Shown here one piece after another: positions 45,224 to 52,998 of a stretch of DNA of 64,000 nt (the first letter of the stretch is position 1; each line of letters starts with the position of its first letter). The DNA lies in NCBI RefSeq assembly GCF_000497445.1, contig NZ_CM002285.1:3302348-3366347 (forward strand), in the 5' to 3' direction. The notes below the pieces were generated by a model. That model saw only the letters and a program-made list of their open reading frames with translations. It made no database searches and was not told the origin of the DNA. Origin of the DNA: Streptomyces roseochromogenus subsp. oscitans DS 12.976 (GTDB lineage: Bacteria; Actinomycetota; Actinomycetes; Streptomycetales; Streptomycetaceae). A program made the position numbers and the translations under genes.

Positions 45224-46612
45224 GTGCAGATCGGCATTCCGCGCGTACGCGTGAGCGTCCTGGGTCCCGTTCGGCTGGACGTGAACGGCACTCCGGTACG
45301 CCTCACTCCACTGACGGCCCGTCTGCTGGTCCGGCTGGTCGCGGCCGACGGTGAGGCCGTGACCGCCCGTCGGCTGTACCGGGACGTCTGGCAACAGACC
45401 GTCGAACTGCCGCGCCAGGAGCCGCGCAACCGCAACGAGGTGCAGAAGCGGATCCTGGAGCTGCGGCGCGCGTTCGACCTCGCCGGGCCGGGGTACGGCG
45501 CCCGGATCATCCGCACCGGACAGCTGCCGTCCGCGCGCGGCGCCCAGAGCACCTATCAACTGGACCTCTCCGACGACGAGTTGGACAGCGCCGAGTTCAC
45601 CCGGCTGGTCGGCGACGCGCTGCACGCGGCACCGGCCTCGGCCGTCCGGCTGCTCGCGGACGCACTGCGGCTCTGGCGCGGCCGACCGCTGACGGAGGTG
45701 CACGACGAGGACTTCGCGCTCGCCCCGGTCCGGCGGCTGACCCGGCTCCGGGAGACCGCGCGGCGCGAACTGATCAACGGACACACCGCGCTGGCCCGCT
45801 ACGACCTCGCCCTGCCGGTGGCCGAACAGACCGTCCGGGAACGGCCCGACGACCCCGAGGCCGCCGCCGTCCTCGCCCGGCTGAACGCCCGGCTGCGCGA
45901 GCGACACGGCGACGAGCTGCTGCGCCACACCCTGCGCGGGCTGCGGGTGGACGTGGTCGTGGTGCGCGGTGACCTGTTCGACCAGGAGGACGCCAACCTC
46001 GTCGTGGGGTTCTCCGACACCTTCGACACCTTCGCCGACGACGTCGTGATCAGCCGGGAGAGCGTGCAGGGCCAGCTGGTCGACCGCCTCTTCCAGGGCC
46101 GGCACCGGCTTCTGGACGACAAACTGCGCCGCGGGCTGGGCGCGTTCACCCCGCTGGGCAGGGAGAGCGTCCACACGAAGCGGCGCGGCCGGCGCACCCG
46201 TTTTCCCATCGGCACGGTCGTGGCGGTGCCCGTCGGCAGACGCCGGGTCTTCGCCATGGCCTACTCCCGGCTGGGCAACGACCTGCGTGCCCGGTCCGGA
46301 CCGGCGGACCTGCGGCTGAGCCTGGAGCGGCTGTGGCCGTCGGTCGCCCGGCACGGGCTGTTCAAACCGGTGGCGATACCGCTGATCGGCGCGGGTCTGT
46401 CCCGCATCGTCGAACTGGACCGCACCCAGCTCGTGCTGCTGATCGTCGAGACCTTCACCGAGAGCCTGCGCCAGGACCCGGCCGCCTGCCCGGAGCTGCG
46501 TGTCGTCATCCGCGCCGACGAGCTGGAGCGGACCGACCTCTCGGCGGTCGAGGCGTATCTGCGCGGCGTCGACGTACGGAGCCCGGCCTTCCCGCCGGCC
46601 AAGGTGCGCTGA
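45224..46612 (+). CDS. SARP-type activator fused to ThsA-like macro domain
   Basis: 462 residues. Residues 1-115 form the winged-helix DNA-binding domain (VSVLGPVRLDVNGTPVRLTPL...RLLVRLVAADGEAVTARRLYRDVW...KRILELRRAF). Residues 120-230 are the BTAD helical repeat (FTRLVGDALHAAPASAVRLLADALRLWRGRPLTEV). Residues 240-455 repeat the macro domain of the divergent neighbour: GDLFDQEDANLVVGFSDTFDT, DVVISRESVQGQLV, RFPIGTVVAV, AMAYSRLGNDL, IPLIGAGLSRI. AfsR-like SARPs normally carry NB-ARC/TPR parts instead. Inference: a transcription activator switched by a nucleotide signal from the TIR protein. GTG 45224 has GGAGGGGGCG. Confidence 0.78.
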   Translation: MQIGIPRVRVSVLGPVRLDVNGTPVRLTPLTARLLVRLVAADGEAVTARRLYRDVWQQTVELPRQEPRNRNEVQKRILELRRAFDLAGPGYGARIIRTGQLPSARGAQSTYQLDLSDDELDSAEFTRLVGDALHAAPASAVRLLADALRLWRGRPLTEVHDEDFALAPVRRLTRLRETARRELINGHTALARYDLALPVAEQTVRERPDDPEAAAVLARLNARLRERHGDELLRHTLRGLRVDVVVVRGDLFDQEDANLVVGFSDTFDTFADDVVISRESVQGQLVDRLFQGRHRLLDDKLRRGLGAFTPLGRESVHTKRRGRRTRFPIGTVVAVPVGRRRVFAMAYSRLGNDLRARSGPADLRLSLERLWPSVARHGLFKPVAIPLIGAGLSRIVELDRTQLVLLIVETFTESLRQDPAACPELRVVIRADELERTDLSAVEAYLRGVDVRSPAFPPAKVR

Positions 46613-46663
46613 TCGGCTCACCCCTCCAGCGAAGGCCCGCGCCCGCTTCCGGCGACAGTCACC

Positions 46664-46694
46664 GCCCGCTTCCGGAACGCTTCCGGAAGCGGGC
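46664..46694. terminator. terminator between SARP-macro and esterase genes
   Basis: GCCCGCTTCCGG pairs perfectly with CCGGAAGCGGGC (12 bp) around AACGCTT; right border of the immune-like cluster. Confidence 0.8.
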
Positions 46695-46735
46695 AGCGGA
46701 TCACTTCTCGGCCGACCCGGTCGGGTGGTGGTCGG

Positions 46736-48241
46736 TCAGCTGAAGTGCTGGGCCGCCGAGCCGTCGCAGGTCTGCAGCCGGACCCGGTCTCTCGCCGCCG
46801 CCTGGGTGAGGCACAGCGCCGGTGCCGCCGCCGGCCGTATCGTTCCCGCCTCCCGGACGAACTGCTGGTTGGTGCCGCCGTGGCAGTTCCAGATGATCAG
46901 GCCGGTGCCGGCGGTGTAGGACGCACCCGGTACATCCAGGCACCGGTCGTGGGTCAGCTCCAGATGGAAGGAGCGCTGCCCGGGGTCGTACCACCAGCCC
47001 TGGTTGCGGCCGCCGTGGCAGTCCCAGCCGAGCACCTCCGTGGCGTTCGCGCTCGAACCTCCCGACGCGTCCAGGCAGTTACCCGTGGCCTGGTCCGTCA
47101 GCGGGCGGAACGCGTCGTCCCAGGCGCCCGGGTACAGCTTCGGGCTGCCGGTGCTCGCCGGGTCGGCGCAGCCCGCCTCGCGGTAGCCGGAGTCGTAGAA
47201 CTGCGTCAGGCAGGACGCGAAGGCGCCGTGGCCCCGGTAGTTGGGGTGGAAGGACTGCCGTACCGAGTTGGAGTCGGGCGGGAAGGGGTTGGTGAGGTCG
47301 ATGTACAGGCCGCGCGCCCAGGTGTCCTCCATGCAGACCTCGTGGCCGTGGAAGAGCCGGGAGTCGTCGAGGTAGTACGCGCCGCTCTGCTCGGCGGCCT
47401 CGCGCATCCCGCGTTCGAAGAGCGGGACGGCGGTGTTCCGGCCCCAGGCGGCGTCGGAGTCGTAGCCCATGCAGCCGCCCGCCAGCTTGCCCGGGAAGTT
47501 CGGGTTGTCGTGGATGTCGGGGCCGATCGGGCTCGGATAGCCCATGAGGACGAGCTTGTAGTCGCCGTCGCCGTAGCCCGCGTCGCGCATGACCGTCTTC
47601 AGGTCGGCGACGGTCGCCTCCACCTTCGGGACCAGCCCGTCGACTCGGGCCTGCCAGCCGGGGTCGTATTTCGGCTGGCAGGGGCCCTGGAGGGTGACGT
47701 AGCGAGTGACGCAGTCGGTCATGACGGGGCCGAACTGGAGGTCGTCGTTGGCGCCGATGACCAGCACGATCATCTTGATCCGGGTGTTGCGGGCCTTGAT
47801 GGCGAGGCTGTCGCTCTGCACGAGTTCGTCGGCGTACTGCTTGCTGCCGCCGATACGGATGTTGCCGGTGGAGGCACCCGAACAGGCGACGTTGTAGGTG
47901 ACGTCCGCGGGGATGCCGGTGCGGTGGATGGCGGAGTCGGGCGAGCGGTGGCACCAGTTGTCGGGGCCGTCGGTGCCGGCCTCGTAGGTGCCGACGCCCT
48001 CGCCGGAGATCTCGCTGTCGCCGAGGGAGATCAGGGCGCTCTTGCGGTCGGCCAGGGGCCGCTCGGCCGGGTCGCCGTAGAGGGCCGTGGCCTCGGCGGC
48101 GCGGACGCGCTCCAGGTCGGGCGGCAGCGCGGTGGCGGTCGGGGCCGCGTGGGCGGCGGGGGCCGTGAGGCCCGCGAACACGGTGGCGGCCGCCGCGACA
48201 GCGACGGCCGTCCCTCTGATCCTGGATCTGAAGCGGTGCAT
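46736..48241 (-). CDS. secreted SGNH-hydrolase/esterase with ricin-type lectin domain
   Basis: 501 residues. A Sec signal peptide ([23 protein letters not shown]). The SGNH/GDSL domain starts [18 protein letters not shown] (Ser nucleophile in GDS), with VLVIGANDD as the block III Asn region and [13 protein letters not shown] carrying the catalytic His. Residues about 365-500 form a ricin B-like lectin domain ([49 protein letters not shown]...[15 protein letters not shown]) for carbohydrate binding. ATG 48241 follows GGGGAGG. Likely extracellular esterase on a polysaccharide or lipid; substrate unknown. Confidence 0.88.
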   Translation of the reverse strand: MHRFRSRIRGTAVAVAAAATVFAGLTAPAAHAAPTATALPPDLERVRAAEATALYGDPAERPLADRKSALISLGDSEISGEGVGTYEAGTDGPDNWCHRSPDSAIHRTGIPADVTYNVACSGASTGNIRIGGSKQYADELVQSDSLAIKARNTRIKMIVLVIGANDDLQFGPVMTDCVTRYVTLQGPCQPKYDPGWQARVDGLVPKVEATVADLKTVMRDAGYGDGDYKLVLMGYPSPIGPDIHDNPNFPGKLAGGCMGYDSDAAWGRNTAVPLFERGMREAAEQSGAYYLDDSRLFHGHEVCMEDTWARGLYIDLTNPFPPDSNSVRQSFHPNYRGHGAFASCLTQFYDSGYREAGCADPASTGSPKLYPGAWDDAFRPLTDQATGNCLDASGGSSANATEVLGWDCHGGRNQGWWYDPGQRSFHLELTHDRCLDVPGASYTAGTGLIIWNCHGGTNQQFVREAGTIRPAAAPALCLTQAAARDRVRLQTCDGSAAQHFS

Positions 48242-48303
48242 GACGCCTCCCCGAAGCAGGTATTACCCCGGGTATTTACTGGCGGGTAGTCCCATAGGGA
48301 ATA

Positions 48304-48321
48304 CACATGCGGCGACATGTG
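48304..48321. promoter_or_regulatory. inverted repeat upstream of fumC
   Basis: CACATG-CGGCGA-CATGTG, perfect 6-6-6 dyad, 24 bases before the fumC ATG. Operator or 5'-UTR hairpin; A+T-richer surrounding sequence fits a promoter. Confidence 0.5.
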
Positions 48322-48344
48322 CTCACTTTTTCGGAGGTACGACG

Positions 48345-49742
48345 ATGACGACGGAAGAGCCGCGGTACCGGATCGAGCACGACTCGATGGGCGAGGTCCG
48401 GGTCCCGGCCCATGCCAAGTGGCGGGCGCAGACGCAGCGCGCCGTGGAGAACTTCCCCGTGTCCGGGCAGCGGCTCGAACGGGCGCACATCGAGGCGCTG
48501 GCCCGGATCAAGGCGGCCGCGGCGAAGGTGAACGCAGAACTCGGCGTGCTGGACAAGGAGGTGGCCGAGGCGATCCAGGAGGCCGCGGCGGAGGTCGTCG
48601 AGGGGACGTGGGACGAGCACTTCCCGGTGGACGTCTTCCAGACCGGGTCCGGGACCTCGTCCAACATGAACACCAACGAGGTCATCGCGACCCTGGCGAG
48701 CGAACGGCTCGGCCGGGACGTACACCCCAACGACCACGTCAACGCCTCGCAGTCGTCCAACGACGTGTTCCCGTCATCGATCCACATCGCCGCCACCGCG
48801 GCCGTCACGCACGACCTGATCCCGGCGCTGGAGCACCTCGCCGACTCCCTGGCCCGCAAGTCCGAGGAGTTCGCCGATGTCGTGAAGTCCGGGCGGACGC
48901 ATCTGATGGACGCCACGCCCGTGACCCTCGGCCAGGAGTTCGGCGGGTACGCGGCCCAGGTGCGGTACGGCATCGAGCGGCTCGAGGCCTCCCTCCCCCG
49001 CCTCGCCGAGCTGCCGCTGGGCGGCACCGCCGTCGGCACCGGCATCAACACCCCGCCCGGTTTCTCCGCCGCCGTCATCCAGGAGGTCGCCCGTACCACC
49101 GGGCTGCCGCTCACCGAGGCCCGCGACCACTTCGAGGCGCAGGGCGCCCGGGACGGGATCGTGGAGACCAGCGGGCAGCTGCGGACCATCGCGGCCGGGC
49201 TGACGAAGATCGCCAACGATCTGCGCTGGATGTCCTCCGGGCCGCGCACCGGGCTCGCCGAGATCCGGCTGCCCGATCTGCAGCCGGGGTCGTCCATCAT
49301 GCCGGGCAAGGTCAACCCGGTCGTACCGGAAGCCGTGTTGATGGTCGCCGCGCAGGTCGTCGGGAACGACGCCACCATCGCCACCGCCGGAGCCGCCGGG
49401 AACTTCGAGCTGAACGTCATGCTCCCGGTCATCGCCAAGAACGTGCTCGAATCGATCCGGCTGCTCGCCAATATCTCGCGGCTGCTGGCCGACCGGACGG
49501 TCGACGGCATCACCGCGGACCGGGAGCGGACCCGCGAGTACGCCGAGTCCTCCCCGTCCGTGGTCACCCCGCTCAACAAGTACATCGGCTACGAGGAGGC
49601 CGCGAAGGTCGCCAAGAAGTCCCTCGCGGAGCGCAAGACGATCCAGCAGGTCGTGCTGGAGGGCGGGTACGTGGAGCGCGGCGATCTGACGCTGGAGCAG
49701 CTCGACGAGGCGCTGGATGTCCTGCGGATGACGCGTCCGTAA
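48345..49742 (+). CDS. fumC: class II fumarate hydratase
   Basis: Iron-independent fumarase of the aspartase/fumarase superfamily; 465 residues. [15 protein letters not shown] at the start, [50 protein letters not shown], and the signature [15 protein letters not shown] with the catalytic Ser loop. ATG 48345 has GGAGGT. Backup for or replacement of the iron-sulfur fumarase at 39320 when oxygen or low iron inactivates it. Confidence 0.96.
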   Translation: MTTEEPRYRIEHDSMGEVRVPAHAKWRAQTQRAVENFPVSGQRLERAHIEALARIKAAAAKVNAELGVLDKEVAEAIQEAAAEVVEGTWDEHFPVDVFQTGSGTSSNMNTNEVIATLASERLGRDVHPNDHVNASQSSNDVFPSSIHIAATAAVTHDLIPALEHLADSLARKSEEFADVVKSGRTHLMDATPVTLGQEFGGYAAQVRYGIERLEASLPRLAELPLGGTAVGTGINTPPGFSAAVIQEVARTTGLPLTEARDHFEAQGARDGIVETSGQLRTIAAGLTKIANDLRWMSSGPRTGLAEIRLPDLQPGSSIMPGKVNPVVPEAVLMVAAQVVGNDATIATAGAAGNFELNVMLPVIAKNVLESIRLLANISRLLADRTVDGITADRERTREYAESSPSVVTPLNKYIGYEEAAKVAKKSLAERKTIQQVVLEGGYVERGDLTLEQLDEALDVLRMTRP

Positions 49743-49825
49743 CCGCGAGCGAACATTTCCGGCCACCGACCGCCTGGCCGCGCGGAACCGTGGTGTGCGC
49801 CGCAGCGTCGTATGCCTGCGGCACC

Positions 49826-49831
49826 TAATAT
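49826..49831 (+). promoter_or_regulatory. -10 box of a likely leaderless DUF402 message
   Basis: TAATAT lies 7 bases before ATG 49838 and there is no ribosome site, so transcription probably starts at the ATG. No clear -35. Confidence 0.5.
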
Positions 49832-49837
49832 CTGTCC

Positions 49838-50527
49838 ATGACGGACGACGGAGCGATGACACGCGTGGACGCGGGACCTGCGACGCACTGGACCCCCGGG
49901 ACCGGGATCCTGTGGCGCTACCGGGAGAACGCCGGCGAGCACTTCCACATCGCCCGGCCCGTCACCGTCGTACGCGACGACGAGGATCTGCTCGCGGTGT
50001 GGCTGGCACCCGGCACCGAGTGCATGAAGCCGGCCCTGGCCGACGGCACGCCCGTACATCTGGAGCCGCTGCGGTCCCGCTACACCAAGCCGCGCACGGT
50101 GCAGCGGGACGGCTGGTTCGGCACGGGCGTGCTGAAGCTGGCCCAGCCCGGCCGACCCTGGTCGGTGTGGCTGTTCTGGGAGCCGGGCTGGCGGTTCAAG
50201 AACTGGTACGTCAACCTTGAGCAGCCCCTGGCCCGTTGGGCGGGCGGGGTGGACTCCGAGGACTACTTCCTGGACATCGCCGTGCACCCCGACCGTAGTT
50301 GGCACTGGCGTGACGAGGACGAGTTCGCGCAGGCCCAGCGGGACGGGCTGATGGACGCGGCCACCGCCGAACGGGTCCGGGCGGCCGGGCGGGACGCGGT
50401 GGAGGTGATCGAGGCCTGGGGGTCGCCGTTCGCGGACGGCTGGCAGCACTGGCGCCCGGATCCGTCCTGGGCGGTACCTTCTCTCCCCGAGGACTGGGAC
50501 CGAACGCCCGCGCACGTGTCCTCATGA
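49838..50527 (+). CDS. DUF402/FomD-like protein
   Basis: 229 residues with the DUF402 beta-barrel and metal-site motif: GILWRYRENAGEHFHIARPVTVV, LWFWEPGWRFKNWYVNLEQPL-type segment (WLFWEPGWRFKNWYVNLEQP), and VDSEDYFLDIAVHPDRSWHWRDEDEFAQA with the conserved Asp/Glu of the divalent-metal site. FomD hydrolyses a nucleotide adduct in fosfomycin synthesis; the cellular role of the Streptomyces family is unproven. Start ATG 49838 with an in-frame ATG at 49856. Confidence 0.85.
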   Translation: MTDDGAMTRVDAGPATHWTPGTGILWRYRENAGEHFHIARPVTVVRDDEDLLAVWLAPGTECMKPALADGTPVHLEPLRSRYTKPRTVQRDGWFGTGVLKLAQPGRPWSVWLFWEPGWRFKNWYVNLEQPLARWAGGVDSEDYFLDIAVHPDRSWHWRDEDEFAQAQRDGLMDAATAERVRAAGRDAVEVIEAWGSPFADGWQHWRPDPSWAVPSLPEDWDRTPAHVSS

Positions 50528-50643
50528 GACCCTTGATGCGCCCCCGGGCATAAAACGTAGGATCGTCCTCCGCAAGGGCGCACAAGCGCAACTCCCGGAG
50601 CATACGCCGGGCCTGACCGAACGTCACCGAGGGGCGGCAGCAC

Positions 50644-50811
50644 GTGAGCGAGGGGTACGACGGCGTAACCACCGCGATCGGAGGCGGCACAGAAACCTCT
50701 GAGCTCGCGGCAATTCCGTTCCTGGGGCACGTATTGCGGGTATCGGGACTTCTGCGGGAGCAACTGCGCGCCCGGCGCGCAGTGCCGTACGGATGGATGC
50801 GACACGCGTGA
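50644..50811 (+). CDS. 55-residue protein coupled to the SpoIIE phosphatase gene
   Basis: GTG 50644 follows GAGGGGCGGC and opens a frame starting MSEGYDGVTTAIGGGTETSE and continuing with LAAIPFLGHVLRVSGLLREQ and an Arg-rich end. The stop TGA (50809-50811) overlaps GTG 50808, an in-frame start of the phosphatase, as GTGA, the coupling used elsewhere in this window. Third positions are mostly G/C with some exceptions. The middle may form an amphipathic helix. No family known; may be a regulatory partner of the phosphatase. Confidence 0.6.
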   Translation: MSEGYDGVTTAIGGGTETSELAAIPFLGHVLRVSGLLREQLRARRAVPYGWMRHA

Positions 50812-52895
50812 CGGAGCAGCCCACCTCCTTCGAGCGCCCTCAGGGCGCCGACCCCGCGGAGGGCCGCGGGGCGCTCCGGCATACCCCGAAGCAGCTCGGC
50901 GGGTCCGCCGCCTTACCGGTCCAGGCCCGGACCGACGGCACGCCCTCCGGCCCGGGGACGACCGCGCCCTGCGGCAAGGGGAACAAGGGGAAGGAGCACC
51001 CAGTCAACGGCCCCGAGCACTCCCAGCCCGCCGCCGCCGAGCCCGGCGCACACCGTCCGCGCCCCGCACCGGAGGGCATTCCGCCGCAGCCCGGCGCCGA
51101 GCAGGAGCGGGCGCCGGGCGGTCAGGAGCGCCGTACCGGGCGCCCCCTGCCGCCGGGCCGGCCGACGCCGATGCGGCGCGACGGGGACCGGCTGAGATTC
51201 GTGGGCGCGGCCACCCGGCGGATCGCGCGCGGCCTCGATCTGGACGAGATCGTGATGGGCCTGTGCCGGGCGACCGTGCCGACGTTCTCGGACGCGATCC
51301 TGGTCTATCTGCGCGACCCGCTGCCGGTCGGCGACGAGCGGCCCACCGGGCCCGTGGTGCTGCGACTGCGCCGTACCGACCGGATACCGGAGGAGCGGGA
51401 CACCGACGGGGTGCTGCTGCCGCCCGCCTTCGAGCAGGAGCCGGAGCCGAGCGCGCTGGCCGAGCTGTCCTCCCTGACCACCGAGCTGTGCGAGGTGCGC
51501 CCCGGTGGCGCGCTGAACGAGGTGCTGCGCGGGGTGCGGCCGGTGTTCGCGGACGCGCCCGCCGCCCGGGCCGCGCTGCCCGAGCTGCTCGGCGAGGGCG
51601 CCGAGACGGTCGTACCGTCTGGGCAGCACGCGATCCTCGCGCCGCTGCGCGGCCGGCGCCGGGTGATCGGCGCGGCGCTGTTCCTGCGCCGCCCGGAGCG
51701 GCTCGCGTTCGAGGCCGACGACCTGCTGGTGGCGGCCCAGCTGGCGACGCACAGCGCGCTCGGCATCGACAAGGCGGTGCTGTACGGCCGGGAGGCGTAC
51801 ATCGCCGACGAGCTGCAGCGCACCATGCTGCCCGAGACCCTGCCCCGCCCGACCGGGGTGCGGCTGGCCTCGCGCTATCTGCCGGCCGCCGAGACCGCGC
51901 GGGTGGGCGGCGACTGGTACGACGCGATCCCGCTGCCGGGCAGCCGGGTGGCCCTGGTCGTCGGCGACGTCATGGGGCACTCCATGACCTCGGCGGCGAT
52001 CATGGGCCAGCTGCGCACCACCGCGCAGACCCTGGCCGGGCTCGATCTGCCGCCGCAGGAGGTGCTGCACCACCTGGACGAGCAGGCACAGCGGCTCGGC
52101 ACCGACCGCATGGCGACCTGTCTCTACGCCGTCTACGACCCGGTCACGCACCGCATCACCATCGCCAACGCCGGCCATCCGCCGCCCGTGCTGCTGCATC
52201 TGGGCGGCCGGGCCGAGGTGCTGCGGGTGCCGCCGGGCGCGCCCATCGGGGTCGGCGGGGTCGACTTCGAGGCGGTCGAGCTGGACGCGCCCGCCGGGGC
52301 CACGCTGCTCCTCTACACCGACGGCCTGGTGGAGTCCCGGCTGCGGGACGTGTGGACCGGCATAGAGCAGCTGCGGGAAAAGCTCGCCGCGACCGCCCAG
52401 TTGACCGGCCCCGACCATCCGCCGCCGCTGGAAGCCCTGTGCGACGAGGTCCTGGACATGCTCGGACCGGGCGACCGGGACGACGACATCGCGCTGCTCG
52501 CGGCCCGCTTCGACGGGATCGCGCCGAGCGATGTCGCGTTCTGGCGGCTGGAGCCGGAGGAGACGGCCCCCGGGCAGGCCCGCCGGCTGGCCCGGCGCGC
52601 GCTCGCCCGCTGGGATCTGGAGGATCTGTCGGACTCGGTGGAGCTGCTGGTCAGCGAGGTCGTGACGAACGCCGTACGGTACGCGTCCCGGCCGGTGACG
52701 CTCCGGCTGCTGCGCACGGACGTGCTGCGCTGCGAGGTCGGCGACGACGTGCCGCAACTGCCCCGGCTGCGCCAGGCGCGGGCCACGGACGAGGGCGGGC
52801 GCGGCCTGTACCTGGTCAACAGGCTGGCCCGGCGCTGGGGCGCGACCCGGCTGAGCACGGGCAAGGTGGTCTGGTTCGAGCTGAACCGGAGCTGA
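50808..52895 (+). CDS. GAF-SpoIIE phosphatase with C-terminal ATPase domain
   Basis: About 695 residues. A Pro/Gly/Arg-rich disordered N-terminus (about 1-120), a GAF-like sensor (about 130-330, ATRRIARGLDLDEIVMGLCRATVP ... LLVAAQLATHSALGIDKAVLYGRE), a SpoIIE/PP2C domain (about 335-545, GGDWYDAIPLPG, VVGDVMGHSM, NAGHPPPVLL, DDDIALL) and a GHKL ATPase (about 570-695, LLVSEVVTNAVRYA, DEGGRGLYLV). Same class as the protein at 12335 but without PAS domains. GTG 50808 is preferred for its GTGA overlap with the small gene; ATG 50793 is possible. Confidence 0.88.
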   Translation: MTEQPTSFERPQGADPAEGRGALRHTPKQLGGSAALPVQARTDGTPSGPGTTAPCGKGNKGKEHPVNGPEHSQPAAAEPGAHRPRPAPEGIPPQPGAEQERAPGGQERRTGRPLPPGRPTPMRRDGDRLRFVGAATRRIARGLDLDEIVMGLCRATVPTFSDAILVYLRDPLPVGDERPTGPVVLRLRRTDRIPEERDTDGVLLPPAFEQEPEPSALAELSSLTTELCEVRPGGALNEVLRGVRPVFADAPAARAALPELLGEGAETVVPSGQHAILAPLRGRRRVIGAALFLRRPERLAFEADDLLVAAQLATHSALGIDKAVLYGREAYIADELQRTMLPETLPRPTGVRLASRYLPAAETARVGGDWYDAIPLPGSRVALVVGDVMGHSMTSAAIMGQLRTTAQTLAGLDLPPQEVLHHLDEQAQRLGTDRMATCLYAVYDPVTHRITIANAGHPPPVLLHLGGRAEVLRVPPGAPIGVGGVDFEAVELDAPAGATLLLYTDGLVESRLRDVWTGIEQLREKLAATAQLTGPDHPPPLEALCDEVLDMLGPGDRDDDIALLAARFDGIAPSDVAFWRLEPEETAPGQARRLARRALARWDLEDLSDSVELLVSEVVTNAVRYASRPVTLRLLRTDVLRCEVGDDVPQLPRLRQARATDEGGRGLYLVNRLARRWGATRLSTGKVVWFELNRS

Positions 52896-52934
52896 GCCGC
52901 TCCTTTGGATCCAGCCGCTCTTTTGGATCTACGA

Positions 52935-52972
52935 CGCGAAGGGCGCCCGGGGGGTCCCGGGCGCCCTTCGCG
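52935..52972. terminator. bidirectional terminator between phosphatase and PBP genes
   Basis: CGCGAAGGGCGCCCGGG pairs perfectly with CCCGGGCGCCCTTCGCG (17 bp) around GGGT. Preceded by two copies of GCCGCTC-TTTGGATC-type sequence (52895-52928). Confidence 0.88.
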
Positions 52973-52998
52973 TATGCGCTCTGCTGACCGAAGCGCTC

